Shown here one piece after another: positions 23,663 through 32,043 of a DNA stretch of 64,000 bases. The translations under genes and the position numbers were made by a program. Below the pieces are notes generated by a model that saw only the letters and a list, made by a program, of their open reading frames with translations, ran no database searches and was not told where the DNA came from. The stretch comes from CAJXMH01 sp040220135. Its GTDB lineage: Bacteria; Bacteroidota; Bacteroidia; Flavobacteriales_E; Vicingaceae. The stretch is taken from contig JAVJTT010000013.1 of assembly GCA_040220135.1 (NCBI GenBank), forward strand, positions 372,001-436,000, written 5' to 3'. How positions within the stretch are numbered: position 1 is the stretch's first letter; every line of letters starts with the position of its first letter.

Positions 23663-25582
23663 TTAAATGCTTATGCCAACTAAGATGATGTCATCAACCT
23701 GCTCTGCCGCGCCTTTCCATTTTTCAAAAGCAGCTACAAAATTTTGCTTTTTAACTTCCATTTCCAGATGCTCCCATTCCAAAAGGTAGTCCCGTATTCT
23801 TTTGTACATAAACTTTTTTCCTTTCTCACCTCCAAACTGGTCTGCTAAGCCATCACTAAAAATAAAAAGTTCGTCTCCTTTTTGTAGCTCAATTTCATGC
23901 TCAGAAAAATCATTGATTGTCTCCTCACCTTCAAAGCCAATGGCCATTCGATCAGCTTTAAATATTTTCACTTCTCCTTTTCGCAATAAATAAAGTGGAT
24001 TTTTGGCTCCAGCAAAGATTACCCTTGAAAAATCTTCTTCAAAGCATAGTGCTGCAATGTCCATACCGTCATGTGGGGCATTTTCTTCTTGCTCTTTCAA
24101 CCCTTCTACTACTAATTCTCGCAGTTTATTGAGCAATTTAGATGGTCTAGTTACTCCAAAGTTCAAGATAAGTGCATTTATATACACCGAACCAAGAATG
24201 CTAAGCAAAGCCCCAGGAACCCCATGTCCGGTGCAGTCGGCTGCAATCACCCATTTCTTTTTCTTGCTTTTACCAAACCAATAAAAATCTCCACTAACAA
24301 TGTCCTTGGGTTGAAACCAAAGAAAAGCCTTTTCAAAAATCTCGTTAAAGTTCTCAATTTTAGGTAAACAAGCTAATTGAATGCGCTTTGCATAGGTAAT
24401 GGAGTCAATGGTTTCTTGATAAGCAGCTTCTACTAGTTGCTTTTGCTCATTTAGAGAATTGGAATATTTTTCAATTTTATTTTTTTGCTTTTCCAATAAA
24501 ATGTTTGTCTTATGCTTTCTACGATATCCTCTAACTATCCTCAAAATAAATAGGCTAAGTAATACAATGCCTCCAATAAGCGTGTATCGGAATCGACTCA
24601 GGCTATTAGTAAAATCCTTTCGATTTAAGAGTTTTACGATGTAAAAAGTTTGATTTCCTAGTGGAAAAGGTTGGACTTTGTACTTCCATTCATCATTTTC
24701 AAAGTCAAATTCTTGACTGGCTTGCTGATTCTTTTTCCAATGATTAATTACTGTCTTGTATAAAGGAGAGGGTAGTTTATGTGCCTCTTCTAGAAAATAG
24801 GCGGTATCTGCAAAGTTGCTTTTCTTCAAATGCGGCAGTGCTAGAACAAGTGTATCTTGGCTTAGAATAAAGACGCGCCCGTTTTCTTCTATTTTAATAT
24901 TTGAGGTAAACTCACTGAGATCATTTAATTTAATATCGTATGCTAGAATAAGGGAGTCACTCTTGGTTTTGATTAGGCTTGAGGCGGTAATACCAAGCTC
25001 TTTAGTCGTAAAAAAGAGGTAGGGTTTGGTCCAATAAATCGAGTTTTCAGGGTGATTTATGGCATTTTTAAACCAAGGACGAATTCTACTGTCATAGGGC
25101 TCTAAGTTTAAATCTGGCTGTGTTTCTAAATTCCAATGTAATTGATCAGTACTACTGGCCTTAAAGAAGCTTCTTTTAACTTTTCCATCTTGGTACTTGG
25201 TTTGTCTAAGAAAAAACTCCTCATCTAACTCCAGTAACATCAGCTCTTCACCGGAAGGTTTCGCTAACATGAGCGAAGAAACTTGAGGAGAATACTTGAG
25301 AAATTGAAACAGTCCATCAATTAAACCGTCATGGAATAGACTGTCATTTTCAATTGCAATTAAACTGTTTTGATAGCTTATTCTTTGCTCAATGGGATTA
25401 AAGAAGTTTTCTAATTTTTCCTGCACCAGGCTTTCATATTCCTGCATTTGCTCTTCTATAAGTTCATCTTCTAGCCCGTGTAAATCCCAATACAAATAAG
25501 AAAGTACTAATATGCTTGCGAATAGGGTGGGAAAAAATAGAAACCGGCTAACGTAGTTCCGGAAGGTAGCTTGGCGCTTCAT
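23663..25582 (-). CDS. Membrane receptor with SpoIIE/PP2C-type phosphatase domain
   Basis: The 639-residue protein has a transmembrane helix at ~15-32, a ~300-residue extracytoplasmic sensor region with Cache-like features (IRPWFKNAINHPENSIYWTKPY), and a second helix near 332-348 (LIGGIVLLSLFILRIV). A coiled coil (~355-400) leads to the PP2C/SpoIIE domain. Metal-binding residues are visible in SGDFYWFG, ADCTGHGVPGALLS, and DELFIFSDGLADQFGG. These receptors dephosphorylate anti-sigma-antagonist-type proteins in response to an external signal. No STAS or anti-sigma partner is nearby, so the target is elsewhere. Confidence 0.92.
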   Translation of the reverse strand: MKRQATFRNYVSRFLFFPTLFASILVLSYLYWDLHGLEDELIEEQMQEYESLVQEKLENFFNPIEQRISYQNSLIAIENDSLFHDGLIDGLFQFLKYSPQVSSLMLAKPSGEELMLLELDEEFFLRQTKYQDGKVKRSFFKASSTDQLHWNLETQPDLNLEPYDSRIRPWFKNAINHPENSIYWTKPYLFFTTKELGITASSLIKTKSDSLILAYDIKLNDLSEFTSNIKIEENGRVFILSQDTLVLALPHLKKSNFADTAYFLEEAHKLPSPLYKTVINHWKKNQQASQEFDFENDEWKYKVQPFPLGNQTFYIVKLLNRKDFTNSLSRFRYTLIGGIVLLSLFILRIVRGYRRKHKTNILLEKQKNKIEKYSNSLNEQKQLVEAAYQETIDSITYAKRIQLACLPKIENFNEIFEKAFLWFQPKDIVSGDFYWFGKSKKKKWVIAADCTGHGVPGALLSILGSVYINALILNFGVTRPSKLLNKLRELVVEGLKEQEENAPHDGMDIAALCFEEDFSRVIFAGAKNPLYLLRKGEVKIFKADRMAIGFEGEETINDFSEHEIELQKGDELFIFSDGLADQFGGEKGKKFMYKRIRDYLLEWEHLEMEVKKQNFVAAFEKWKGAAEQVDDIILVGISI

Positions 25583-25677
25583 TGCTGAATAATAAAACCT
25601 TAAAAATAAGGCTAAATTGTTTTGACCTTTAATTAGGTATTCTAAAAAGGTTCAGAAGTTATTTACATAAAGTTTCA

Positions 25678-26763
25678 TTAGTCAAATTTCAACTCTTTTA
25701 CTTTTTCTCTAAATCTTTTGTCTTTCAATATCATTAGCTCAAAGGCATTCATTTTTTTCTGCAAATTCAAATTGCTTAAGAAATCCAATTCATTAAAGAA
25801 GTATACTAGTTCGGTTTGATCTCCATCTTTGTCAGTGGCATAAGTTGCTTTGGTTAGCACCATTGGCGTTGAACCCCCTTTCATACCGGCATGTTTAAGC
25901 CACTTTTGATTTGCTTTTGACTGCATTACACCCTCCATTAATTGATCCATAGTCGCTTGAACCGCTTTGGGAAAGTGGTTTTTGTTATTTAGCTTTTTCA
26001 TTAGGTCAATATAAGTTGATGTGGTAGAAGCCGGCAACCGATTAGACCATGATTCTTGAAGCTTGATGTGCAAGGGTTTTAGTGATTTGCTGAAAGCGGC
26101 ATCTTGCTTCAATTCGTAGTGAATCTTTCTGCAAGCCTCTATGTAATCGATTTTAGACATCTTTTTTAAACGACTTACTTTCTTGTCTACATTTTCCTTA
26201 TCGGGAAGCAGTTCTTGACTAATAAATAGCGCTGAAACAAAGTAGTATATTGGCTCGTGATTTTCATAGTTTAGGGCTTTAATACGTTGGTTCACTTTTT
26301 CGATACCTAATCGATCAAGCAGATACTCTGAATTGGCATTGGAACTAAACTGCATCATGCCTTTGGCTATTTCAAGTAAACTTACGGTAGATTCATTATC
26401 CGAGAGTGCTAAGCTATTAATCCAAGCCTGATGAGCACCTCCATCGGAGTTGGGGACATAAAAATGATCCAATTCAGACAATGGAATCTCTTCTTCTTTC
26501 TTTAGATTGCCCTCTTTTGTTTGGTAGGCAAATTCAAGTGCAATCATTATTTTAACGGTACTGGCTAAAGGCATCATTTCGTTTTCGCGATGCGTTTTGA
26601 TTAGCTCTTGATTATGAATTAGACTGATTGCGCACTTTTCAGGATTTTTTTGCATGAAGTTGAGGATTTCTTCCGCGGCCTCTTCTTGCGAATAAGCAAT
26701 TGGGCTTTCGAAAAGAAACAGACTAAGCAGGGTGAAAAGAAAAAAGGGTCGACGCATGTGCAA
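25678..26763 (-). CDS. Secreted class A beta-lactamase-fold serine hydrolase
   Basis: The 361-residue protein has a signal peptide (FFLFTLLSLFLFESPIAYS). The SxxK motif is Ser68-Thr-Val-Lys71 in LASTVKIMIA. The SDN-like element is SSNANSEYLL and the KTG-like element KGGSTP. The motifs fit the penicillin-recognising fold, but the region between is longer than in true beta-lactamases and no clear omega-loop ExxLN is visible. A peptidase or esterase role is as likely as antibiotic hydrolysis. Two start ATGs are possible, two codons apart. Confidence 0.8.
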   Translation of the reverse strand: MHMRRPFFLFTLLSLFLFESPIAYSQEEAAEEILNFMQKNPEKCAISLIHNQELIKTHRENEMMPLASTVKIMIALEFAYQTKEGNLKKEEEIPLSELDHFYVPNSDGGAHQAWINSLALSDNESTVSLLEIAKGMMQFSSNANSEYLLDRLGIEKVNQRIKALNYENHEPIYYFVSALFISQELLPDKENVDKKVSRLKKMSKIDYIEACRKIHYELKQDAAFSKSLKPLHIKLQESWSNRLPASTTSTYIDLMKKLNNKNHFPKAVQATMDQLMEGVMQSKANQKWLKHAGMKGGSTPMVLTKATYATDKDGDQTELVYFFNELDFLSNLNLQKKMNAFELMILKDKRFREKVKELKFD

Positions 26764-26846
26764 AATATTTTAAACTAAACTACGCAGATGAACGAAAAGT
26801 CAAAAAAGGATTTTGAAGAAAGGTAATGGTGAAAGATAAGCGCATA

Positions 26847-26880
26847 AAAAAAGCCCTTCCGAAGTTGAAAGGGCTTTTCA
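26847..26880 (-). terminator. ndk terminator
   Basis: Stem AAAAGCCCTT / AAGGGCTTTT, 10-base loop. On the minus strand it is followed by TTTTTTATG. It lies 20 bases past the ndk stop. Confidence 0.88.
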
Positions 26881-26897
26881 ATACTTAGTTAAAATCT

Positions 26898-27317
26898 TTA
26901 GAAACGCTCTACCTCAGAGAAAAAGAAACTTCCTTCGATTTGAGCATTTTCATCACTGTCAGAACCGTGAATCGCATTGGCTGAAATGGATTCAGCATAA
27001 AGCTTACGAATGGTACCTTCTGCTGCTTCTTCAGGGTTAGTAGCACCAATTAGTTCGCGAAAATCTGCTACTGCATTGTCTTTTTCTAAGATGGCAGCTA
27101 CAATAGGTCCACCAGACATATATTCTACAAGCTCTCCGTAAAAAGGACGCTCCTTGTGGACTGCATAAAATTCACCTGCGTTCTCTTGTGATAAGCGAGT
27201 GTATTTCATTGCAACGATCTTAAATCCTGCTGCATTGATTTTTTCTAAAATAGCACCAATGAAGTTCTTCTGAACTGCATCTGGCTTGATCATAGTAAAA
27301 GTTCTATTTCCTGACAT
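26898..27317 (-). CDS. ndk: Nucleoside diphosphate kinase
   Basis: The 139-residue cytosolic enzyme equalises nucleoside di- and triphosphates through a phosphohistidine. The active His117 lies in SANAIHGSDS. MIKPDAVQKNFIG at the start and the Kpn-loop region (AEFRELIG-type, ADFRELIGATNPEEA) are canonical. Length matches the family. It is monocistronic, with a 26-base leader after a clear -7 box and a strong terminator. Identification is certain. Confidence 0.98.
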   Translation of the reverse strand: MSGNRTFTMIKPDAVQKNFIGAILEKINAAGFKIVAMKYTRLSQENAGEFYAVHKERPFYGELVEYMSGGPIVAAILEKDNAVADFRELIGATNPEEAAEGTIRKLYAESISANAIHGSDSDENAQIEGSFFFSEVERF

Positions 27318-27343
27318 GGCTAATTCTGTATTTTTTTGAGCCG

Positions 27344-27351
27344 CAAAAGTA
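27344..27351 (-). promoter_or_regulatory. ndk -7 box (TACTTTTG, minus strand)
   Basis: It matches TAnnTTTG on the minus strand, 26 bases before the ndk ATG. Confidence 0.6.
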
Positions 27352-27420
27352 ATGAAGCTTTTGACTTTATGAAGCTGAGCTGTATGTTAAATTAAGGTTA
27401 GGAATTTGAAAGTCGCCATT

Positions 27421-27530
27421 GCTTGCTAGAACACCTATGCTTATTTGTTTAACATAGGCTCCACCGGAGTTTTAAAAAGCTTGCAAGCTGTTAAACAAAA
27501 AGAAAAGTTCCCGATCGAATTACAATCGGC
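27421..27530. other. Cluster of inverted repeats in the gap between ndk and the PUR gene
   Basis: GCTTGC (27421-27426) pairs with GCAAGC (27483-27488), enclosing CCTATG/CATAGG (27434-27439 and 27453-27458). A separate CCGAT/ATCGG pair sits at 27511-27529. The 12-bp palindrome AGCTTGCAAGCT is at 27479-27490. No reading frame is present; a small structured RNA is possible but unproven. Confidence 0.3.
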
Positions 27531-27560
27531 TTGAATGATAGAAAGTGAGGGTTAGGTTGA

Positions 27561-27587
27561 AAAAAAGCGAAGAATTAACTCTTCGCT
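27561..27587 (-). terminator. Terminator overlapping the end of the PUR gene
   Basis: Stem AGCGAAGA (27566-27573) / TCTTCGCT (27580-27587) with the gene's TAA stop in the loop, followed on the minus strand by TTTTTT. The last two codons are thus part of the terminator. Confidence 0.8.
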
Positions 27588-28012
27588 TCATCATTCCCTA
27601 AATCTTCGAAGCTTATATCAGAAAACTCCTTAGTTGTTGGTGTCTCATTTTTCAAATCTTCTGTATGATTTTCCTCTGATTGGTGGCTAGTCTCATTATC
27701 TTGATGTTGAGCTTCCTTTTCTTCGCGGGGAACAATTTCTTTTTCCGACATCTCGCGAATTTTTTCTAAAGTGCCATTCAAGTTCTCAGCAAAACTTTCA
27801 AAGTCTTCCGGATAAAGAAAGAGCTTGTGTTTTTCGTAGTAAAACTTGCCGTTGTCGTTATTAAAACGACGTTTACTCTCCGTGATAGTTAAGTAAAGTT
27901 CATTCGATTTAGTCGACTTTACATCAAAAAAATAGGTTCTATTGCCGGCTCTCAGCGACTGTGAATAAATATCATCTCTGCGCTTCGAACCTCCTTTCTC
28001 ACTTCCCTCCAT
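27575..28012 (-). CDS. PUR-family (DUF3276) nucleic-acid-binding protein
   Basis: The 145-residue protein has one PUR repeat at about residues 10-90: DDIYSQSLRAGNRTYFFDVKSTKSNELYLTITESKR, then YEKHKLFLYPEDFESF. This is the DUF3276 form found throughout Bacteroidota and related to eukaryotic Pur-alpha, which binds purine-rich single strands as a dimer. The C-terminal 50 residues are acidic and repetitive (Glu, His, Asn), likely disordered. Role is unknown. A -7 box lies 46 bases upstream of the start. Confidence 0.9.
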   Translation of the reverse strand: MEGSEKGGSKRRDDIYSQSLRAGNRTYFFDVKSTKSNELYLTITESKRRFNNDNGKFYYEKHKLFLYPEDFESFAENLNGTLEKIREMSEKEIVPREEKEAQHQDNETSHQSEENHTEDLKNETPTTKEFSDISFEDLGNDEAKS

Positions 28013-28057
28013 CTAAATAGTAGTTTTATGTCAAATAGATTTAATTTTTGTTCCTAA

Positions 28058-28065
28058 CAAATCTA
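28058..28065 (-). promoter_or_regulatory. -7 box (TAGATTTG) for the PUR gene
   Basis: It matches TAnnTTTG on the minus strand and gives a leader of about 40 bases. Confidence 0.5.
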
Positions 28066-28151
28066 ACTAAAAATAATTTACGTTAGCCATGGCTCAGTTT
28101 GCAAAGCTAAAAACTGCTTTTTAAGTTTTCTGAGAAATTAGTAAAGGTTGC

Positions 28152-29987
28152 TTAGGCTACATCTTTCTGAGCTTCCAGCAATTGCTTTTGGTAGGTTTCA
28201 AAGTAAATGCCTTGTTTTTCGACTAATTTATCGTGAGTGCCACGTTCAACAATTTTGCCTTCTTCCAATACTAAGATCTGATCGGCATGTTGAACCGAAG
28301 AAATTCGGTGAGAGATAATTAAGGCCGTTTTACCCCCCATGATCTGTTTCAGCTCATTTAAGATCTTCTCCTCTGTTTCAGTATCTACCGCCGAAAGACA
28401 GTCGTCAAAGATCAAGATGTTAGGGCGGTCAATAATGGCACGAGCAATGGATATTCGCTGCTTTTGTCCACCAGAAAGGGTAATCCCTCTTTCTCCCAAT
28501 TCTGTATCATAGGCCTTGGGAAATTTACTAATGCTGTCGTGAATAGCTGCCTTTCTAGCGGCCTCAACTATTTTTTCGTCGCTTACATTTTCATGGGTTA
28601 TACCAAAAGAAATGTTGTTTCGAATGCTATCTGAAAATAAGAATACCTCTTGTGGCACATAACCAATATTACTCCTCAGAGAGTTTAGGTTGAGGCTTTC
28701 TATAGGGGAGTCATCTATTTTTACTTTCCCAGAGGTGGCATCAAACAAACGGCTAACTAAATCGGCAATGGTGGTTTTTCCCGAACCGGTACGTCCAATA
28801 ACAGCAAGCGTTTCTCCGGGATTTACTTCAAAGCTTACTTGATCTAAAGCTAAAGTGCCGGAATCCGGATAAACGAAGGAAACATCCTCAAAAGTAATTT
28901 TTCCTTTAATGTCTGTTTTCTCTTGTGTCGGGTTTTGAATATCCGGTTTAGTTTGTAGGAATTCATTGATTCGCTCTTGAGAAGCTGCAGCTCGTTGAAT
29001 TAAAGAAGTTACCCAACCCAATGCAGTAACTGGCCAAGTTAACATATTGACATAAATAATAAACTCGGCAATGTTTCCTACCGAGATTTCACCATTGATG
29101 GTTTTTAAGCCACCAATGTATACCGTTAAGATGGTGCTTAAACCTATTAACATCATCATAATTGGAAAAAAGAAGGCTTCTAACCTTACGAGGTCTAAAT
29201 TCTTGTCTTTGTAGGTTTCTGCCTCATCTTTGAGGCGCTTGTTCATGTATTTTTCCTTTACAAACGATTTGATGATTCGAATGCCTGAAAAGCTTTCTTG
29301 TGAAAAAGTAGATAAGCCGGATAGGTGACGTTGCACAACTTCACTTTTGCTGTTGATTTTATTACTGATGTAGTAGATCAAGATGGACAAAATAGGCAAG
29401 GGGGCTAATGCGTATAAAGTAAGCTCAACATCAATGCTCAGCATTACTGAAATAACCATCACAAAAAGGGCGATTAAGTTTATGGTGTACATGATACCTG
29501 GTCCTAAATACATACGAACTCTGCTAACATCTTCGCTAATGCGATTCATGATGTCACCGGTATTGTTCTTTTTGTAAAAACTCATGCTCAGCTCTTGGTA
29601 GTGCTGATAAACCTCATTCTTAAGGTCGTACTCAATTAAGCGCGACATGATGATGATGGTTTGCCTTTGAAAAAAGGTAAACAAACCTTTGAATAAGGCC
29701 ATTAGTAAAACCAAGCCAGCAAAGAACAACAAGGCTTGTCCAAGGCTCATGTTTTCAGTAAAAGAGGTGAAAAAGCTAACTTCTGGAGTTTTTTGATCAT
29801 CAATCACTTGGGAAACATCGGCTACCTTTTTTAATTCTTCTGATTTAGCCACCGCATCAAAAGCTTCGCGAATAATTTGAGCCGGGTAAATAGCAAAGAT
29901 GTTAGAAATCACTACAAACAAGATTCCCAAGCCCAGACGAAGCTTGTATTTGAGTAAATATTTATTGAGGTATTGTAATGACTTCAT
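28152..29987 (-). CDS. MsbA-like ABC exporter (fused permease-ATPase half-transporter)
   Basis: The 611-residue protein has six membrane helices in its first ~330 residues (starts LRLGLGILFVVISNIFAIYPAQI) and an ATPase domain after ~365. Walker A GRTGSGKTT is near 398, the signature LSGGQKQR near 500 and Walker B ILIFDDCLSAVD just after; the H-loop is ISHRISSV. A 60-residue extracytoplasmic loop (KVADVSQVIDDQKTPEVSFF) between helices 1 and 2 is longer than in MsbA. The dimer would export a lipid or hydrophobic compound across the inner membrane. It has no partner gene nearby, so the substrate is unknown. Confidence 0.93.
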   Translation of the reverse strand: MKSLQYLNKYLLKYKLRLGLGILFVVISNIFAIYPAQIIREAFDAVAKSEELKKVADVSQVIDDQKTPEVSFFTSFTENMSLGQALLFFAGLVLLMALFKGLFTFFQRQTIIIMSRLIEYDLKNEVYQHYQELSMSFYKKNNTGDIMNRISEDVSRVRMYLGPGIMYTINLIALFVMVISVMLSIDVELTLYALAPLPILSILIYYISNKINSKSEVVQRHLSGLSTFSQESFSGIRIIKSFVKEKYMNKRLKDEAETYKDKNLDLVRLEAFFFPIMMMLIGLSTILTVYIGGLKTINGEISVGNIAEFIIYVNMLTWPVTALGWVTSLIQRAAASQERINEFLQTKPDIQNPTQEKTDIKGKITFEDVSFVYPDSGTLALDQVSFEVNPGETLAVIGRTGSGKTTIADLVSRLFDATSGKVKIDDSPIESLNLNSLRSNIGYVPQEVFLFSDSIRNNISFGITHENVSDEKIVEAARKAAIHDSISKFPKAYDTELGERGITLSGGQKQRISIARAIIDRPNILIFDDCLSAVDTETEEKILNELKQIMGGKTALIISHRISSVQHADQILVLEEGKIVERGTHDKLVEKQGIYFETYQKQLLEAQKDVA

Positions 29988-30024
29988 CCTTTAAATTAGG
30001 CTTTCTATACTTCGTTTTTATCTC

Positions 30025-30032
30025 TACTTTTG
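30025..30032 (+). promoter_or_regulatory. -7 box (TACTTTTG) for nusB, far upstream
   Basis: It matches TAnnTTTG but lies 197 bases before the nusB ATG, implying an unusually long leader if used. Confidence 0.45.
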
Positions 30033-30120
30033 CGCACCAAATAAAGTTTGAAAAGCCCTGCAAAAATAGGATAATGCAATGGCTTATTCAGGCTTTGAGA
30101 ACATAACCATCAATAAACAG

Positions 30121-30203
30121 GGCACCTTCTCACATGGTTCATTTCATTAGGAATACTAATTCGTTTACTCACTGTGTTTTACCTCAAGAAAAAAGAGGGT
30201 GCC
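30121..30203 (+). promoter_or_regulatory. Large leader hairpin upstream of nusB
   Basis: GGCACCTTCT (30121-30130) pairs over 10 bp (one G-U) with AGAGGGTGCC (30194-30203), enclosing 63 bases in which CACA can pair with TGTG (30173-30176) and GAAT with ATTC. The stem ends 25 bases before the nusB start. Confidence 0.4.
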
Positions 30204-30228
30204 AATTCACTAAACTAATACCCCTATC

Positions 30229-31173
30229 ATGCTAAATCGTCGCTTGCTACGCATTAAAGTTATGCAATCGCTCTATGCTTATTTTCAATCGGAAAATGCC
30301 GATCAGCATGCTATTGAGAAGAATTTAATCTTAAGTATTGATCGTGTATACGACCTCTATTTGCATTATTTGATATTGCCTTTAGAGTTGGCAGATGCCG
30401 CGGAAGTTCAAATGCAAGAAGCACGAAACAAGGCTTTGCCAACGGAAGAGGACCTTAATCCGAATCGACGTTTTGTGGATAGCTACTTGATCAAAGCATT
30501 GCGAGAGAATCCATTGCTAAAGAGAAAAGTAGAAGATCGTAAAATATCATGGGGGGCTGACCAAGATGAGATCAAAAAGTTGTGGAGGCAAATCAAACAA
30601 AGCGATTTGTATCAACAGTTTCTTGCCGGAGACGATTATCCTGCGGCCCACCGCAAGTTTATTGACAAAGTTTTTGATGAATTTGTAGTGGACAATGACA
30701 ACATCTATTCAAACTTTCAGGAGCGCAGTATTTATTGGGATTATGAAGACAATGATTTTGCCACCCATATGGCCTTAAGGTATTTTGGAAAGATCAAGGA
30801 TGTAGACCGTTACAAACCACTTCCTAGCATGTACAAAGACGAGGAAGAGGATAAGCAATTCGTAAAAAATCTTTTTAAAAGAGTAATTAAGTACAATCAA
30901 GATAATAGCAAGTATATCGATAAGAAAACCAAAAACTGGGAGGTAGAGCGTATTGCCTTAATGGATGTATTGCTTATGAAAATGGCCATCACGGAATTTC
31001 TATATTTTCCCTCTATTCCGGTTAAGGTAACTTTGAATGAATACATTGAGATTTCGAAATTATTCAGCACCCCAAAAAGCAAGGTTTTTATCAATGGTGT
31101 TCTCGATAAATTGCTTGCCGAGTTTAAGCGAGAAGGAAGTTTAAAAAAGACCGGCAGAGGCTTGATGCAGTAA
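30229..31173 (+). CDS. nusB: Transcription antitermination factor NusB, extended form
   Basis: The 314-residue protein has the NusB helical core split over its length. It begins MLNRRLLRIKVMQSLYAYFQSE (the RRxARexAlqaLY-type helix), and the C-terminal part (NWEVERIALMDVLLMKMAITEFLYFPSIPVKVTLNEYIEISKLFS) carries the conserved VxINExVelaK-like segment. The core is ~140 residues in E. coli; the extra ~170 here are the usual Bacteroidota insertion. NusB binds boxA RNA with NusE for rRNA antitermination. It heads a run of co-directional genes through nnr and has an unusually long leader. Confidence 0.92.
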   Translation: MLNRRLLRIKVMQSLYAYFQSENADQHAIEKNLILSIDRVYDLYLHYLILPLELADAAEVQMQEARNKALPTEEDLNPNRRFVDSYLIKALRENPLLKRKVEDRKISWGADQDEIKKLWRQIKQSDLYQQFLAGDDYPAAHRKFIDKVFDEFVVDNDNIYSNFQERSIYWDYEDNDFATHMALRYFGKIKDVDRYKPLPSMYKDEEEDKQFVKNLFKRVIKYNQDNSKYIDKKTKNWEVERIALMDVLLMKMAITEFLYFPSIPVKVTLNEYIEISKLFSTPKSKVFINGVLDKLLAEFKREGSLKKTGRGLMQ

Positions 31174-31186
31174 GCCGTGAAATGAA

Positions 31187-31194
31187 TAGTTTTG
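31187..31194 (+). promoter_or_regulatory. Internal -7 box (TAGTTTTG) before the DUF1573 gene
   Basis: It matches TAnnTTTG in the gap after nusB, 17 bases before the ATG at 31212, suggesting that DUF1573-yajC can be transcribed without nusB. Confidence 0.5.
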
Positions 31195-31211
31195 CACAAA
31201 ATTGTAGAAAA

Positions 31212-31682
31212 ATGAAAAATATATTTTTCCTTACCCTTATCGCTTTAGGAGCTTTAACAGCTTGTGAATCTGATTCACAGAAAGAAGAAAAAGTTAGCAC
31301 AGATTTGATTAACAACCCTTCCACCGCAGCAGAAGGTGAAGACGAAAGTGGAGAAGAGCTACCGGCCTTTGAATTTGAGGAAGAGGTAATTGATTTTGGA
31401 GAAATTTCACAAGGAGAAAAGGTGGCGCGTCAATACACTTTTACCAACACCGGAAAGTCAAATTTAATTATAGCCAATGCAAAAGGTAGTTGCGGCTGCA
31501 CGGTTCCTCGATACCCGAAACAACCCATAAAACCGGGTCAAAAAGGCGTGATTGAAGTCGTTTTTGATAGCAATGGCAAAGAAGGTCGAATTCACAAAAC
31601 AATTACCCTTTTAGCCAACACAGTTCCCAATAGAAAAGTATTGGCCATTAAAGGCGAAGTACTTGTACCAACTAAAAACTAA
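31212..31682 (+). CDS. DUF1573 lipoprotein
   Basis: I choose ATG 31212 because it opens into a lipoprotein signal (MKNIFFLTLIALGALTAC, lipobox LTAC, Cys18). An earlier in-frame ATG at 31182 would add ten residues ahead of the signal and lies before the -7 box. The 156-residue protein then has an acidic linker and the DUF1573 Ig-like fold: EEVIDFGEISQGEKVARQYTFTNTG, SCGCTVPRYPKQPIKPGQKG and VLAIKGEVL. These proteins are periplasmic and of unknown role. The order nusB-DUF1573-yajC is standard in Bacteroidota. Confidence 0.93.
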   Translation: MKNIFFLTLIALGALTACESDSQKEEKVSTDLINNPSTAAEGEDESGEELPAFEFEEEVIDFGEISQGEKVARQYTFTNTGKSNLIIANAKGSCGCTVPRYPKQPIKPGQKGVIEVVFDSNGKEGRIHKTITLLANTVPNRKVLAIKGEVLVPTKN

Positions 31683-31689
31683 ATAGAAT

Positions 31690-32016
31690 ATGAATTTATT
31701 GAATGTCTTGTTAATGGCCCCATCGGGGGGAGGTGGAGTAATGGATTTCTTACCTCTAGTTCTAATCGTAATTGTCTTTTACTTCTTCATGATCAGACCG
31801 CAAATGAAAAAACAAAAAGAACAGAAGAAGTTCAGAGAAAACTTAGCCAAAGGAGATAAAGTGGTTACCATTGGTGGTTTACACGGAAAAGTAACGGAAG
31901 TGAAAGACAACACTGTTATGATTCAAGTAGCCAATGAAATTCAATTTAAAGTTGAAAAAAGCGCTATTTCATCCGACTTTTCTTCAGCCGATCAGCTGAA
32001 GTCAGACAAGAAATAA
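31690..32016 (+). CDS. yajC: Sec translocon accessory protein YajC
   Basis: The 108-residue protein has one transmembrane helix (DFLPLVLIVIVFYFFMIRPQ, ~residues 19-39) with the diagnostic FxMIRPQMKKQKE immediately after. A cytoplasmic SH3-like segment follows (LAKGDKVVTIGGLHGKVTEVKD). YajC associates with SecDF and SecYEG. It follows the DUF1573 gene by seven bases. Confidence 0.97.
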   Translation: MNLLNVLLMAPSGGGGVMDFLPLVLIVIVFYFFMIRPQMKKQKEQKKFRENLAKGDKVVTIGGLHGKVTEVKDNTVMIQVANEIQFKVEKSAISSDFSSADQLKSDKK

Positions 32017-32043
32017 TTCCTATTTTCACGGAAAACTATCTTC

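Noticed and set aside
25678..26763. Antibiotic-resistance beta-lactamase
   Set aside because: Only the general SxxK fold is clear; there is no ExxLN omega-loop or mobile context, so resistance is not supported.
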